DNA of 64,000 nt from Cellulomonas sp. HZM (GTDB taxonomy: Bacteria > Actinomycetota > Actinomycetes > Actinomycetales > Cellulomonadaceae), in the NCBI RefSeq assembly GCF_000708885.1, contig NZ_JEOE01000001.1, positions 124,001-188,000 on the forward strand. Reading direction: 5' to 3'. Below, piece by piece: positions 27,747 through 37,111 of this stretch. The first letter of the stretch is position 1, and each line of letters starts with the position of its first letter. Made by a program: the position numbers and the translations under genes. The notes below the pieces were generated by a model. The model saw nothing but the letters and a program-made list of their open reading frames with translations. It had not been told where the DNA came from and ran no database searches.

Positions 27747-28516
27747 ACGTCCACCACCCGCTCGCCTCGTGCCGCACGGCGGTCGTGGAGCAGGCCGATG
27801 CCGAGCGCGATGAAGTACAGCGCGCACACCGGGAGCGCCAGCAGCATCATGGACAGGATGTCCGGCGTGGGCGTCATCACCGCCGCGAACGTGAACGAGA
27901 GCAGCACAGCCCAGCGCCACCCGCGCGCCCACGTCGACGCGCGCACGACGCCGCCCAGCGTGAGCGCGACCATGATCGCGGGCAGCAGGAACGCGAGCCC
28001 GAAGGCGAGCACGAAGCGCATCACGAAGCTCAGGTACGTCTGCGCGTCGATGAGGTTGGTCGCGCCATCAGGCGTGAACTCCGTGAGCACGCGCACGGCG
28101 TTCGGCAGCATGGCCGCGGCGAACGCCGCACCGCCGAGGAACAGCGGGACCGCCGCGGCGAGGAAGCCGTAGACCCGCACGCGCTCCTTGTGCGTCAGCC
28201 CCGGGTTGATGAACGCCCAGAGCTGGTAGATCCACCACGGGCTCGACACGATGAGACCGATGAAGAACGCGACCTTGACCTTCATGTCGACCGCGGTCGC
28301 GAGGCCCGCGAAGTTGATCGAGACGACCGTGTCCCGCTCCTGCGCGACCTGCAGGATCGGGCGCTGCAACGCCTCGAAGACCGGGTCGTAGAAGATCCAG
28401 CCGACGACGGCGCCCACGAGGATGCCGAGCGAGGCGAGGACGACGCGACGACGTAGCTCCACGAGATGGGCGCGCAGCGGCATCCGGCCGTCGCGCGGTC
28501 GGCGCGGTGTGCTCAC
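27743..28516 (-). CDS. tatC: Twin-arginine translocase subunit TatC
   Basis: The protein has 257 residues with six predicted membrane helices. The N-terminal cytoplasmic segment MPLRAHLVELRRRVV forms part of the signal-peptide binding site, and a conserved FINPGLTHKERVRVY loop follows. It forms the receptor complex that recognises twin-arginine signal peptides of folded exported proteins. It lies seven bases after tatA, and the two are co-transcribed with the downstream lipid-kinase gene. Confidence 0.96.
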   Translation of the reverse strand: MSTPRRPRDGRMPLRAHLVELRRRVVLASLGILVGAVVGWIFYDPVFEALQRPILQVAQERDTVVSINFAGLATAVDMKVKVAFFIGLIVSSPWWIYQLWAFINPGLTHKERVRVYGFLAAAVPLFLGGAAFAAAMLPNAVRVLTEFTPDGATNLIDAQTYLSFVMRFVLAFGLAFLLPAIMVALTLGGVVRASTWARGWRWAVLLSFTFAAVMTPTPDILSMMLLALPVCALYFIALGIGLLHDRRAARGERVVDV

Positions 28517-28523
28517 CCTGGGT

Positions 28524-28841
28524 TCAGGCGGACGGTGCGGCGGGGCCGCCGGTCTCGGGCGTGGCCGGGGTGCTCGGTGCCGCGCCGGGCGCCGGGTTCA
28601 GCGGCGACGTCGTGCTCTGGACCGTGTTGGTGGCGGTGACGTCCGGTGCCGCGACCCCGCCCGGACCGGTCGTCGGCGCCGGCTTCTCGTCGGGCTCGTT
28701 CATCGTCTTCATCTCGTTCTTGAAGACCTTCATGGACTGACCGACGCTCTTGGCCACGTCGGGCAGACGCTTGTAGCCGAACAGCACCACGATCAGGAGC
28801 AGCAGGAACACGAGGGTCGCCGGGTGGCTCAGGATTCTCAC
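28524..28841 (-). CDS. tatA: Twin-arginine translocase subunit TatA
   Basis: The protein has 105 residues: one N-terminal membrane helix, the FGYKRLPDVAKSVGQSMKVFKNEM amphipathic helix (quoted in parts: FGYKRLPDVA, then KVFKNEMK), then a Pro/Thr/Ala-rich disordered tail. TatA oligomers form the translocation path used with TatC. GTG at 28841 follows GAGGAG on this strand. A -10-like TACGAT (28899-28894) with no clear -35 precedes it, so tatA-tatC may have its own promoter inside the paf-tat cluster. Confidence 0.94.
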   Translation of the reverse strand: MRILSHPATLVFLLLLIVVLFGYKRLPDVAKSVGQSMKVFKNEMKTMNEPDEKPAPTTGPGGVAAPDVTATNTVQSTTSPLNPAPGAAPSTPATPETGGPAAPSA

Positions 28842-28937
28842 GGGCGTCGCTCCTCGCTTGCGGTGTCGTGCCGCGCAGTACGCAGCACCTCCGATCGTAA
28901 CGCTCCGCGGGCGCGGGTCCGGCCTACCGGCGTGCGC

Positions 28938-29261
28938 TCAGCCCCAGTACGCGCGCCAGGACCGCGCCGTCGCCGCGTTCCGCTCGGCCCGCTCGGCACG
29001 CCGATCCCCCGCCGCTGCGCGCAGCTCGCGCACACGTTCACGCAGCTCGTCGGGATCCGCGAGCAGGGTCGGCCCCGTCGACGGACGCTCGGCGACCCGC
29101 TGCAGCTCGTCGACCTGGTCGGCGAGGCGCGACGCGACGTCCGCGGCCGTGCCGAGCGCGCGACCGAGCGCGACGGCCTGACGCCACAGGCGGCGCCCGA
29201 CCCAGAACAGGAACGCGCACGCCCCCAGCACCAGGACCGTCCACACGAGGAACCAGATCAC
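28938..29261 (-). CDS. Small membrane-anchored coiled-coil protein
   Basis: The protein has 107 residues. A single N-terminal membrane helix (about 2-22) is followed by a helical, charged region with VASRLADQVDELQRVA and repeated Arg/Glu-rich stretches that predict a coiled coil. No family is recognised. GTG at 29261 overlaps the pafC stop by four bases (GTGA), so its expression is coupled to pafB-pafC. It lies between pafC and tatA, a position where mycobacteria have no gene. Confidence 0.75.
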   Translation of the reverse strand: MIWFLVWTVLVLGACAFLFWVGRRLWRQAVALGRALGTAADVASRLADQVDELQRVAERPSTGPTLLADPDELRERVRELRAAAGDRRAERAERNAATARSWRAYWG

Positions 29262-30226
29262 GACGCCAGCTCCTCGTACGCCCGCAGTGCTGCCCGCGCG
29301 GCCTGCGCGGCATCGCGCGCGACGGAGCTCGGACGCACCTCGAGCACCGCGCCCGCGACCTGCAGCACGAGGTGCTGCAGCCAGGCCGGGTTCACGACGC
29401 GCAGGTCCACCTCGAACGACCCGTCGTCGAGGTTGCGGACCTCGTCGACCGGGGTCACCTCGGCCACCCACCGCGCGCGGCTCGCGAGCCGGAGCGTGAC
29501 GAGCTCGCCGTCGGTGCCGGGCGCGAACGTCCCGGCTCCCTCCGCGACGTCGTGCTCCTCCGCGCTCTCGTCGAGGAGCGTCGCGTCGAGCACGCGGTCG
29601 ACGCGGAACAGCCGCTCCCCGTCCACGGCCCGGCACCACGCGAGCAGGTACGAGTGCTCGTCGTCCGTGACGAGGCGGATCGGGTCGACGTCGCGCTCGC
29701 TCGCGACGTCCGCGGCGTCCACATACCGCAGGTGGAGCCGGCGGCCCAGCCGCAGCGCGCGCGCGACGGCGGACTGCACGTGCGGCGCGCCGGTGCGGGC
29801 GAGCACGACGTCCACCGCACCCGCGGCCGCGTCCCCCGTCGCGGCCGTGAGCTTCGCGAGCGCCGAGCGCAGCACTGCCGAGCGCTCCTCGTCGAGAGCC
29901 GGGCCGAGCGCGTCGTCGAGCGCCCGCAGCGCCGCGACCAGCGACACCGCCTCGCGAGCCCCGAGACGCAGCGGGCGCGTCATCCCGCGGGACTCCGTGA
30001 GCCGCACGACGCCCTGCTCGTAGGAGGACGCGTCGAAGTCGATCAGGTCGTACGGGAGGTAGCCCGGCGTGCCGGTGACCCAGAGCAGCTCGACGTCCTG
30101 CATCACCTGGGCCGCCGAGACGCCGAACTGGTCGGCGAGCTCCCCCACCGGAACGCCCTCGTGCCGGTCGAGGTACGCGATCATCCCCAGCATCCGCAGG
30201 AGGCGGTCCGGTGCGCGGTCAGCCAC
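29258..30226 (-). CDS. pafC: PafC, WYL-domain transcriptional activator subunit
   Basis: The protein has 322 residues. An N-terminal winged helix ([35 protein letters not shown]) is followed by a WYL domain (LRYVDAADVASERDVDPIR, SYLLAWCRAVDGERLFRVDR) and a C-terminal extension. With PafB it forms the heterodimer that activates LexA-independent DNA-damage genes in mycobacteria. The start at 30226 overlaps the pafB stop by eight bases, consistent with a stoichiometric complex. Confidence 0.92.
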   Translation of the reverse strand: MADRAPDRLLRMLGMIAYLDRHEGVPVGELADQFGVSAAQVMQDVELLWVTGTPGYLPYDLIDFDASSYEQGVVRLTESRGMTRPLRLGAREAVSLVAALRALDDALGPALDEERSAVLRSALAKLTAATGDAAAGAVDVVLARTGAPHVQSAVARALRLGRRLHLRYVDAADVASERDVDPIRLVTDDEHSYLLAWCRAVDGERLFRVDRVLDATLLDESAEEHDVAEGAGTFAPGTDGELVTLRLASRARWVAEVTPVDEVRNLDDGSFEVDLRVVNPAWLQHLVLQVAGAVLEVRPSSVARDAAQAARAALRAYEELAS

Positions 30227-31238
30227 GTGACACCTCCGCCGCCTCCACGTCGTGCGCGGTGCCACCGTCGTCGTCGAGCGCGGCGGCGCGCCGGAGCAGC
30301 GAGAGCACCGCCTCACGGACGGGGGTCGGTTCGAGCACGAGCACGGCGTCGCCGTAGCCCACGACCTCCTCGGCCAGCTCCCAGTCGGCCCGGAACGGCA
30401 CGCGCAGCACGTCGCGCCCCGCGACGGTCGGCCTCGGTCCGTCGACGTCGCGCGCACGCAGCGCCGAGGCCCGATCGGGAAGGACCGCGAGCGTCGCGAC
30501 GCCGCGCGTGCCGCTGTCCCACGACGAGAGCGCGTCGGCCAGCTCTTCGGGGGTCGGGGTCTCGAACGCCCCCGCCGGCCCGACGGTGCGCACGGACCCC
30601 TCGATGCGGCTCAGGCGGAACGACCGCGTCGCTCCCCGGTCCCGGTCGCGGGCCACCAGTACCCAGCCACCGCGCCGCGCGAGCAGCTTCCACGGTTCGA
30701 CGACGCGCTCACGCACCTCGCCCGTCGTGGCTGCGCGGTAGGTGAACCGCACCGCCTGGCGCGCCTGGACCGCGTCCACGAGCGGTGCGAAAGCACCCCC
30801 TCCGTCGCGCACGCGCGGCGAGAGCCCCGCGACGAGATCGGTGGACCCCGGCGCCTGGCCGACGGCGCGCAGCTTGGTCAGGGCGCGCGTCGAGTCGGCG
30901 CGCAACGACCGGTCCTGCCACAGCTCGGCCGCCATCGTCAGCACGCCCAGCTCGGCCGCGGTGAGGTCGATCGGCGCGAGCGCGTAGGTGTCGAGGTCGA
31001 TCCGGTAGCCGAAGTCGTCGCCGTGACCCGCGTCCGTGATCGTCAGGACCGGGACGCCGAGCTCGCGGAGCATGTCCTTGTCCCGCTCGAACATCCGCTC
31101 GAACGACTCGTCGGACGGTGCGTCGCCGTACCCGGCGACGGTCGAGCGCACCTGCTCCTTGGTCATGCGCACCGGGGTGTTCACGAGTGCGATGACGAGG
31201 TTGAGCAGGCGCTCTGCGGCAGCGGGGGACGTGGCCAT
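30219..31238 (-). CDS. pafB: PafB, WYL-domain transcriptional activator subunit
   Basis: The protein has 339 residues. It has an N-terminal helix-turn-helix (MTKEQVRSTVAGYGD, FERMFERDKDMLRELGVPV) and a WYL domain (AVRFTYRAATTGEVRERVVEPW, WVLVARDRDRGATRSFRLSR), plus a C-terminal extension. It pairs with PafC. ATG at 31238 lies seven bases after TACGGT (31251-31246 on this strand), a leaderless layout, and the divergent DUF3866 gene starts only 33 bases away. The usual neighbour pafA (Pup ligase) is not on this side of the cluster. Confidence 0.92.
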   Translation of the reverse strand: MATSPAAAERLLNLVIALVNTPVRMTKEQVRSTVAGYGDAPSDESFERMFERDKDMLRELGVPVLTITDAGHGDDFGYRIDLDTYALAPIDLTAAELGVLTMAAELWQDRSLRADSTRALTKLRAVGQAPGSTDLVAGLSPRVRDGGGAFAPLVDAVQARQAVRFTYRAATTGEVRERVVEPWKLLARRGGWVLVARDRDRGATRSFRLSRIEGSVRTVGPAGAFETPTPEELADALSSWDSGTRGVATLAVLPDRASALRARDVDGPRPTVAGRDVLRVPFRADWELAEEVVGYGDAVLVLEPTPVREAVLSLLRRAAALDDDGGTAHDVEAAEVSRG

Positions 31239-31245
31239 CGGGACC

Positions 31246-31265
31246 ACCGTAGTGGCCGGTAGCGT
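31246..31265. promoter_or_regulatory. Back-to-back leaderless promoters for pafB and DUF3866 gene
   Basis: Within 33 intergenic bases there are two -10-like boxes: TACGGT for pafB (31251-31246, minus) and TAGCGT for the DUF3866 gene (31260-31265, plus). They lie seven and six bases from the respective start codons, so the two promoters must overlap and probably compete. Confidence 0.55.
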
Positions 31266-31271
31266 GGTCGC

Positions 31272-32393
31272 GTGATCACGTGGCGCTCGGGTGTCGTCCA
31301 GTCCGTCGGAACGCAGTGGCCCGGAGCGGTGGAGCTCCAGGTCGCGCTCGACGAGCCGTGGGCCGATCCGACGATCCCCGCACGCGTCAAGGCGCTCGCC
31401 TACCCGCTTCTCGTCGGCTCCCCCGCCGTCGGGGACCGCCTCCTGCTCAACGTCTCGGCGCTCGCACGCGGACTCGGGACGGGCGGGTACGCGCTCGTCG
31501 TGGCGCCCGCGAACGGCCTTCCCGCCGACGTCCCGGCCGGCCCGGGTCACCTCGTCAAGGCGCGGTACACGCCGCTGCAGGCCATGGTGCTGGGCGTCGA
31601 CGACCAGGAGTCTGAGCACCACGACACCCTGCGCGACGCCGACGACCTGGACGGCATGCCGGTGGTCGTCGCGGACCTGCACTCGGCCGTGCCGGCCGTC
31701 GTCGCCGGTGCGCGGCACGCCGCCGCACGTGCGGGACGGCCCGTGCCGCGCGTCGCCTACGTCATGACCGACGGGGGCGCGCTGCCCGCCTGGTTCTCGC
31801 GCGCGGTGGCGGGTCTGCGCGAGGCGGGCTGGATCGACGCGTGCATCACGACGGGCCAGGCGTTCGGGGGCGACCTCGAGGCGGTCACCGTGCACACCGG
31901 CCTGCTCGCGGCACGGCACGTCGCGGGGGCGGACCTCGCCGTCGTCGCGCAGGGCCCGGGGAACCTCGGCACCGGCACGCGTTGGGGCTTCTCGGGCGTC
32001 GCCGCAGGTGAGGCGGTCAACGCGACGTCCGTGCTGGGGGGCCGCCCCGTCGCCTCGCTGCGCGTGTCGGGAGCCGACGAGCGCTCACGGCACGTGGGCG
32101 TCTCGCACCACTCGCTCACCGCCTACGGCCGGGTCGCGATGCGCTCGGCCGACGTCCCCGTACCGGTGCTCGCCGGAGACCTCGCGGACCTCGGGGCCCA
32201 GGTCGCCGCGCAGGCAGAAGAGCTCTCGCCCCTGCACAGGCTCGTGCCCGTCGAGGCGGGCTCGGACCTGCGCGCGGCCCTGGCCTCGTCGCCCGTGCGC
32301 CTCTCGACGATGGGCCGTGGCCTCGACCAGGACCCTGCCTCGTTCCTCGCCGCGGGGGTCGCAGGCGTCCACGCGGTGCGGCTCCTCGACTGA
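31272..32393 (+). CDS. DUF3866 family protein
   Basis: The protein has 373 residues. It matches the actinobacterial DUF3866 pattern (VGTQWPGAVELQVAL near the start, GHLVKARYTPLQAMVLGVDD, VAQGPGNLGTGTRWGFSGV, STMGRGLDQDPASFLAAG at the end). It is soluble with no clear catalytic motif. The family recurs next to proteasome/Pup genes and pafBC in actinobacteria, suggesting a role linked to that system, but no activity is established that I know of. GTG at 31272 is six bases after TAGCGT. Confidence 0.9.
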   Translation: MITWRSGVVQSVGTQWPGAVELQVALDEPWADPTIPARVKALAYPLLVGSPAVGDRLLLNVSALARGLGTGGYALVVAPANGLPADVPAGPGHLVKARYTPLQAMVLGVDDQESEHHDTLRDADDLDGMPVVVADLHSAVPAVVAGARHAAARAGRPVPRVAYVMTDGGALPAWFSRAVAGLREAGWIDACITTGQAFGGDLEAVTVHTGLLAARHVAGADLAVVAQGPGNLGTGTRWGFSGVAAGEAVNATSVLGGRPVASLRVSGADERSRHVGVSHHSLTAYGRVAMRSADVPVPVLAGDLADLGAQVAAQAEELSPLHRLVPVEAGSDLRAALASSPVRLSTMGRGLDQDPASFLAAGVAGVHAVRLLD

Positions 32394-32410
32394 GCGCGGG
32401 CCCGAGCCGC

Positions 32411-32848
32411 TCAGTCGTCGCGCGGCGTCGCCGTGAACCGTGCGACGAGCGTCGAGAGCCGCTGCGCCTCGTCCTGCGCACGCACGCCGTCGGCGCGCTG
32501 CACGCCCATCACGGCGAGCGTGTCTCCGTCGTCGAGGTCGAGCTGCACCCACGGGTTCCCGTGCCCGAAGCGCACCGCGACCACCTGCGCCCACTCGAGC
32601 CGCGTCGTGACGAGCAGGTTGCGCACCACCAGGCCGTCCTCCGACGGCACGGCGCTGACGGTCGCCTGCCGCCACAGGAACCAGACGATGAGCCCCGCGA
32701 CCAGGACGAAGCCCAGGCGGTCCCCCGCCGTCAGGTCCGGGACCGCGAGCAGCAGCGCCACGGTGCCGAGGACGACGACCACGGCGAGCGCGAGCGTGAC
32801 GAACCGCGCGAGGCGCGGCCGGAAGGCGGCCAGCGAGGGCTCGGTCAC
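32411..32848 (-). CDS. Membrane-anchored PH-domain protein
   Basis: The protein has 145 residues: two N-terminal membrane helices (about 18-58) followed by a bacterial PH-like domain (VSAVPSEDGLVVRNLLVTTR, WAQVVAVRFGHGNPWVQLDL). Such proteins are frequent beside hisG in actinobacteria, and the function is unknown. GTG at 32848 follows the hisG stop by seven bases, so it is in the hisG transcript. Confidence 0.82.
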   Translation of the reverse strand: MTEPSLAAFRPRLARFVTLALAVVVVLGTVALLLAVPDLTAGDRLGFVLVAGLIVWFLWRQATVSAVPSEDGLVVRNLLVTTRLEWAQVVAVRFGHGNPWVQLDLDDGDTLAVMGVQRADGVRAQDEAQRLSTLVARFTATPRDD

Positions 32849-32855
32849 CGGACGG

Positions 32856-33704
32856 TCACAGCCGGCAGGCGTGGATCTGCGTGACGAGGATCGCACGGGC
32901 GCCCACGTCGTACAGCGCGTCCATGACGCGGTTGGTGTCGGCGCGGCGCACCATCGCGCGGACCGCGGACCAGTCGCCGTTGTGCAACGGGGACACCGTC
33001 GGGGACTCGAGGCCCGGCGTGATCGCGACCGCCTGCGTCACGAGCTCGGTCGGCACGTCGTAGTCCATCAGCACGTACTGCTGCGCGGTGAGCACACCCT
33101 GCAGGCGGCGCGTCAGCACCTCGAGGCCCGCGGGCGAGCCGACGTCGGAGCGGCGCACGAGCACCGCCTCCGAGCGCAGGATCGGGTCACCGAAGATCTC
33201 GAGGCCGGCCGCACGCAGCGTCGTGCCCGTCTCCACGACGTCCGCGATCACGTCCGCGACGCCCAGGCGGATCGCGGTCTCCACCGCTCCGTCGAGGCGC
33301 ACGACGTCCGAGGGCTCGACGCCCTGCGACCGCAGGTGGTCGGTCACGAGCACCGGGTAGCTCGACGCGACCCGACGGCCCTGGATCTCCGCGACCGTCG
33401 AGATCCCGCCCGCCGTCGAGGCGAAGCGGAACGTCGAGCGGCCGAACCCGAGGGCGAGGTGCTCCACCGCGGCCGAGCCCGAGTCGAGCAGCAGGTCGCG
33501 GCCGGTGATCCCGACGTCGACCGTGCCGGCGCCGACGTACACCGCGATGTCGCGCGGGCGCAGGAAGAAGAACTCGACGTCGTTGTCCGGGTCCGGCAGC
33601 ACGAGCTCACGCGAGTCACGACGCTGCCGGTAGCCGGCCTCCTTGAGGATGGCGGCGGCCGGCTCCGAGAGGGAGCCCTTGTTGGGCACGGCGATGCGCA
33701 GCAC
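32856..33704 (-). CDS. hisG: ATP phosphoribosyltransferase (long form)
   Basis: The protein has 282 residues, the long HisG form with a C-terminal regulatory ACT-like domain for histidine feedback. It begins [16 protein letters not shown] and has [15 protein letters not shown] and the PRPP-site stretch [18 protein letters not shown]. It catalyses the first step of histidine synthesis. GTG at 33704 is five bases after TAGGAC (33715-33710 on this strand), so a separate leaderless start inside the hisE-hisG gap is possible. It may also read through from hisE. Confidence 0.96.
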   Translation of the reverse strand: MLRIAVPNKGSLSEPAAAILKEAGYRQRRDSRELVLPDPDNDVEFFFLRPRDIAVYVGAGTVDVGITGRDLLLDSGSAAVEHLALGFGRSTFRFASTAGGISTVAEIQGRRVASSYPVLVTDHLRSQGVEPSDVVRLDGAVETAIRLGVADVIADVVETGTTLRAAGLEIFGDPILRSEAVLVRRSDVGSPAGLEVLTRRLQGVLTAQQYVLMDYDVPTELVTQAVAITPGLESPTVSPLHNGDWSAVRAMVRRADTNRVMDALYDVGARAILVTQIHACRL

Positions 33705-33740
33705 GTCAGGTCCTAGCGTTCGTCTCGGGGTGGGGTGGTC

Positions 33741-34004
33741 TCAGAGGTGGGCGTACACGTCGTCGAGCGTCAGGCCACGCGCGAGCATGAGCACCTGGAG
33801 GTGGTAGAGGAGCTGGGAGATCTCCTCCGCCGTCCGCTCGTCGCCCTCGTGCTCCGCCGCCATCCAGACCTCGGCGGCCTCCTCGACGACCTTCTTGCCG
33901 ATCGCGTGCACGCCGGCGTCGAGCTCCGCGACCGTGCCCGAGCCCTCCGGGCGGGTGCGGGCCTTGTCGGACAGCTCGGCGAACAGCGCGTCGAAGGTCT
34001 TCAC
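33741..34004 (-). CDS. hisE: Phosphoribosyl-ATP pyrophosphatase
   Basis: The protein has 87 residues, the typical HisE length. Conserved residues are in [20 protein letters not shown] (metal-binding Glu cluster) and [15 protein letters not shown]. It performs the second step of histidine synthesis. GTG at 34004 overlaps the stop of the riboflavin-transporter gene by four bases (GTGA), so this histidine gene is at the end of the riboflavin operon and may be under the same riboswitch. Confidence 0.95.
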   Translation of the reverse strand: MKTFDALFAELSDKARTRPEGSGTVAELDAGVHAIGKKVVEEAAEVWMAAEHEGDERTAEEISQLLYHLQVLMLARGLTLDDVYAHL

Positions 34005-34708
34005 TCGGCCAACAGTAGGGGCTGCTCGGGGAGGTCCTTGCCGCCGTCCGCAGGCCGGGCGTCCCCCCGGTTGCGCCACCACACGACGAAGCCCCACACG
34101 ACCACGCCCGCGTACACGAGGTACAGCACGGCGGAGGGGTAGTACCCGGCCGACAGCAGCAGCGGGACCCCGACGGCGTCGACCGCGATCCAGATGAGCC
34201 AGAACTCGATCCACCCGCGCGCCATGCCGTACGTCGCGAGGAACGAACCGGTGAAGATCCACGCGTCCGCCCACGGGCCCCACGAGCCGAGCCGCGAGAA
34301 GATCTCGTGGAACACGAGCGTGCCGACCACGGCGATCGTGACGATCTGCACCCAGCCGCGCACACCGGCCCAGTGGGGCACGACCGCGGGCGCGTCGGGC
34401 ACCCCGGCGGCGGCCGCGCGCTGCTGCGCCTGGCGCCAGCGCACCCATCCGTACACCGACACCGCGATGAAGAAGACCTGCCGCCCCGCCTGCCCGTACA
34501 GGTCCTTGTGCTGCGGCGTGTCGAAGACCGCGCCCAGGAACACCGTGAAGAGCAGCACGTTCCCGACGATGCCGACGGGCCACGCCCACACCCGGCGGCG
34601 CATGCCGCCGATCGCGGACGCCAGCCCGAACAGGTTCCCGATGATCTCGCGCCACAGGATGTCGTGGCCGGCGATCGTCACGGTCGAGTCGAACAGCCAG
34701 CTCAGCAT
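34001..34708 (-). CDS. ribM: PnuC-family transporter, probably riboflavin importer RibM
   Basis: The protein has 235 residues with about seven membrane helices. It shows PnuC-family patterns such as [35 protein letters not shown] and [17 protein letters not shown]. PnuC imports nicotinamide riboside, but family members encoded in FMN-riboswitch operons (RibM/PnuX of Streptomyces and corynebacteria) import riboflavin. The gene sits between ribH and hisE, overlapping both starts (TGATG with ribH, GTGA with hisE), which supports RibM. ATG at 34708. Confidence 0.85.
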   Translation of the reverse strand: MLSWLFDSTVTIAGHDILWREIIGNLFGLASAIGGMRRRVWAWPVGIVGNVLLFTVFLGAVFDTPQHKDLYGQAGRQVFFIAVSVYGWVRWRQAQQRAAAAGVPDAPAVVPHWAGVRGWVQIVTIAVVGTLVFHEIFSRLGSWGPWADAWIFTGSFLATYGMARGWIEFWLIWIAVDAVGVPLLLSAGYYPSAVLYLVYAGVVVWGFVVWWRNRGDARPADGGKDLPEQPLLLAE

Positions 34709-35175
34709 CACAGCCCCCTCAGTGCAAGAACGGTCGCGACCGCGGCCTGGGCCGCCTCGGCGCCCTTGTCCTCGCTCGACCCTGGCAGTCCCGCGCGGTC
34801 GAGCGCCTGCGCCTCGTCGTCGCACGTCAGGACTCCGAACCCGACCGGCACGCCCGTGCGCACCGCGACGTCGGTCAGCCCCGACGTCGCGGCCTGGCAG
34901 ACGTACTCGAAGTGCGGCGTGCCGCCGCGGATCACGACGCCGAGCGCGACGACCGCGTCTGCGCCCGAGACCGCCGCGGCGCGCGCCGCGACGGGCAGCT
35001 CGAACGTCCCCGGCACGCGAACCTCGCGCACCGTCGTGACGCCCGCCTCGGCCAGGGCCCGACGAGCACCGGCCAGCAGACCGTCCATCACCTCGTCGTG
35101 CCAGCTCGCGGCCACGACGACGACCCGCAGGCCGCTGCCGTCCACGTGCAGGGTGGGTGCTCCCGCACCGCTCAT
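34708..35175 (-). CDS. ribH: 6,7-Dimethyl-8-ribityllumazine synthase
   Basis: This 155-residue protein has the lumazine-synthase pattern [46 protein letters not shown] (catalytic His) and [24 protein letters not shown]. It condenses the RibBA product with the pyrimidine intermediate and forms icosahedral shells. ATG at 35175 overlaps the ribBA stop by four bases. Confidence 0.96.
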   Translation of the reverse strand: MSGAGAPTLHVDGSGLRVVVVAASWHDEVMDGLLAGARRALAEAGVTTVREVRVPGTFELPVAARAAAVSGADAVVALGVVIRGGTPHFEYVCQAATSGLTDVAVRTGVPVGFGVLTCDDEAQALDRAGLPGSSEDKGAEAAQAAVATVLALRGL

Positions 35176-36509
35176 GCCGACTCCTTCGTCCCCGCGTCGG
35201 GGTGCTCGTTCTCGTACTCGTCGTCGTGCTGGTCCGGGCCCCGGTCCACGTCCGGATCCAGGTCCGCATCCGGGTCGGCCTCCAGGTCCAGGACGTGCCC
35301 CATGGACGTCGCCTTGGTCCGTAGATAGGCCTCGTTGTGCGGCGTGCGTCCCACCTGCAGCCCGCGCTGCTCCACGACGAGGCCGTGCGCGCGCAGGCCG
35401 GCGACCTTGGCGGGGTTGTTGGTGAGGAGCGTGAGGCTCGTGACGCCGAGCGCGACGAGGATCGCGGCCGCGGCTCCGTACTCGCGCCGGTCCGCCGGCC
35501 AGCCGAGGTCGAGGTTCGCCTCGACCGTGTCGCGACCCTCGTCCTGCAGCGCGTACGCGGCGACCTTCGCGAGCAGGCCGATCCCCCGGCCCTCGTGCCC
35601 GCGCAGGTAGACGACCGCGCCGCCGTGCCGGGCCGCGAGCTCGAGCGCCGCGTCGAGCTGCGGCCCGCAGTCGCACCGGGCCGAGCCGAACGCGTCGCCT
35701 GTCAGGCACTCCGAGTGCACGCGGACGACGGGTTCGGGCGCGAGGCCGGACGCCGCCACCAGCGCGACGTGCTCGTCGCCCGTGCGCAGGTCGCGGAAGC
35801 CGTGGAGGCGGAACTCCCCGTGCCTCGTCGGCAGCAGCGCGGTCTGCGTCGGGTGCACGCGAGCACGTTCGCCGACGGCCGCTCGCACCTCGTCGTCGTG
35901 CGCGCGCCGCCACGCCACGAGCTCCTCGATCGTGAGCAGCACCAGCCCTTCGCGTGCGGCGAGCTCCTGCGCCCCCGGCAGCCGCGTCATGCTGCCGTCG
36001 TCGTCGACGAGCTCGGCGATCGCACCGACCGGCTCGAGGCCGGCGAGACGGCACAGGTCGACCGCGGCCTCGGTGTGCCCCGCACGGTGCAGCACACCGC
36101 CGGGGACGGCCCGCAGCGGCAGCACGTGCCCGGGACGGATCAGGTCTGACGGCCCCGCCGCGGGATCGGCGAGCACCTGCAGGGTGCGCGTGCGGTCGGC
36201 CGCCGAGATGCCGGTCGTCACGCCCGTCGCGGCGTCCACGGTCACGGTGTACGCGGTCCGTCGCGGGTCCTGGCTGTGCGGGACCATGAGCGGCAGGTCG
36301 AGCGCGTCGGCGCGGTCGGAGGGCATCGGCGCGCACAGGTAGCCCGACGAGTGCCGGATGGTCCACGCGACCCACGCGGGCGTCGCGGTCTGGGCGGCGA
36401 GCACGACGTCGGCCTCGTTCTCGCGGTCCGGCGAGTCCGCCACGAGCACGGGACGCCCTGCCCGCAGCTCGTCGAGAGCGCGCTCGACGAGCCCGTCACG
36501 GGCGCTCAC
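35172..36509 (-). CDS. ribBA: Bifunctional RibB (DHBP synthase)/RibA (GTP cyclohydrolase II)
   Basis: The protein has 445 residues. The N-terminal RibB domain (to about 205) carries [30 protein letters not shown] and GHTEAAVDL. The C-terminal RibA domain has the zinc cysteines in [19 protein letters not shown] and [13 protein letters not shown]. In the later Tyr region, [10 protein letters not shown] replaces the usual DYGTGAQIL, so its cyclohydrolase activity may be altered. A tail of about 40 highly acidic residues ([11 protein letters not shown] and similar) follows. GTG at 36509 overlaps the preceding stop by four bases. Confidence 0.94.
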   Translation of the reverse strand: MSARDGLVERALDELRAGRPVLVADSPDRENEADVVLAAQTATPAWVAWTIRHSSGYLCAPMPSDRADALDLPLMVPHSQDPRRTAYTVTVDAATGVTTGISAADRTRTLQVLADPAAGPSDLIRPGHVLPLRAVPGGVLHRAGHTEAAVDLCRLAGLEPVGAIAELVDDDGSMTRLPGAQELAAREGLVLLTIEELVAWRRAHDDEVRAAVGERARVHPTQTALLPTRHGEFRLHGFRDLRTGDEHVALVAASGLAPEPVVRVHSECLTGDAFGSARCDCGPQLDAALELAARHGGAVVYLRGHEGRGIGLLAKVAAYALQDEGRDTVEANLDLGWPADRREYGAAAAILVALGVTSLTLLTNNPAKVAGLRAHGLVVEQRGLQVGRTPHNEAYLRTKATSMGHVLDLEADPDADLDPDVDRGPDQHDDEYENEHPDAGTKESA

Positions 36510-37111
36510 CGTGCACCGCCGGACGTCGCGAGCAGCCGCTCGGTGTACTTCGCGAGCACGTCCACCTCGATGTTGACGCGCGCCCCGACCTCGAGCGAGC
36601 CCAGGGTGGTAGCCGCGAGCGTCGTCGGGATGAGCGAGACGCCGAACGACGTGTCGCCCACGTGCGTCACGGTGAGCGACACCCCGGCCACGGCCACCGA
36701 GCCCTTCTCCGCCACGTACCGCGCGACCGCGGGGTCCACGTCGATCTCGACGTCGTCCCAGCGCGGACCCGGCGCGCGCCGTGCCACGGTCCCCACGCCG
36801 TCGACGTGGCCCTGCACGACGTGACCGCCGTAGCGCCCGCCCACGGCGAGCGCCCGCTCCAGGTTGACCCCCGAGCCGACCACCGCCTCGCCGAGAGCGG
36901 TCCGCCGCAGGGTCTCCGGCATGACATCGGCCGTGAACGTGCCGTCGCCGGGCAGGTCCGTGACGGTGAGGCACACGCCCGAGACCGCGATCGAGTCGCC
37001 GACGCGCGCATCGGACACGACGAGCGGTCCGCGCACGCGCAGCCGCGCGTCCTGGTCGGCGAGGTCGATCGCCTCGACCACACCGATCTCCTCGACGATG
37101 CCGGTGAACAT
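36506..37111 (-). CDS. ribE: Riboflavin synthase, alpha subunit
   Basis: The protein has 201 residues with two tandem lumazine-binding barrels, each beginning with a MFTGIVEE or QGHVDGVG type motif (VSGVCLTV in the first, VAGVSLTV in the second). It dismutates 6,7-dimethyl-8-ribityllumazine to riboflavin as a trimer. ATG at 37111 shares one base with the ribD stop (TGATG). In actinobacteria it is also named ribC. Confidence 0.96.
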   Translation of the reverse strand: MFTGIVEEIGVVEAIDLADQDARLRVRGPLVVSDARVGDSIAVSGVCLTVTDLPGDGTFTADVMPETLRRTALGEAVVGSGVNLERALAVGGRYGGHVVQGHVDGVGTVARRAPGPRWDDVEIDVDPAVARYVAEKGSVAVAGVSLTVTHVGDTSFGVSLIPTTLAATTLGSLEVGARVNIEVDVLAKYTERLLATSGGAR

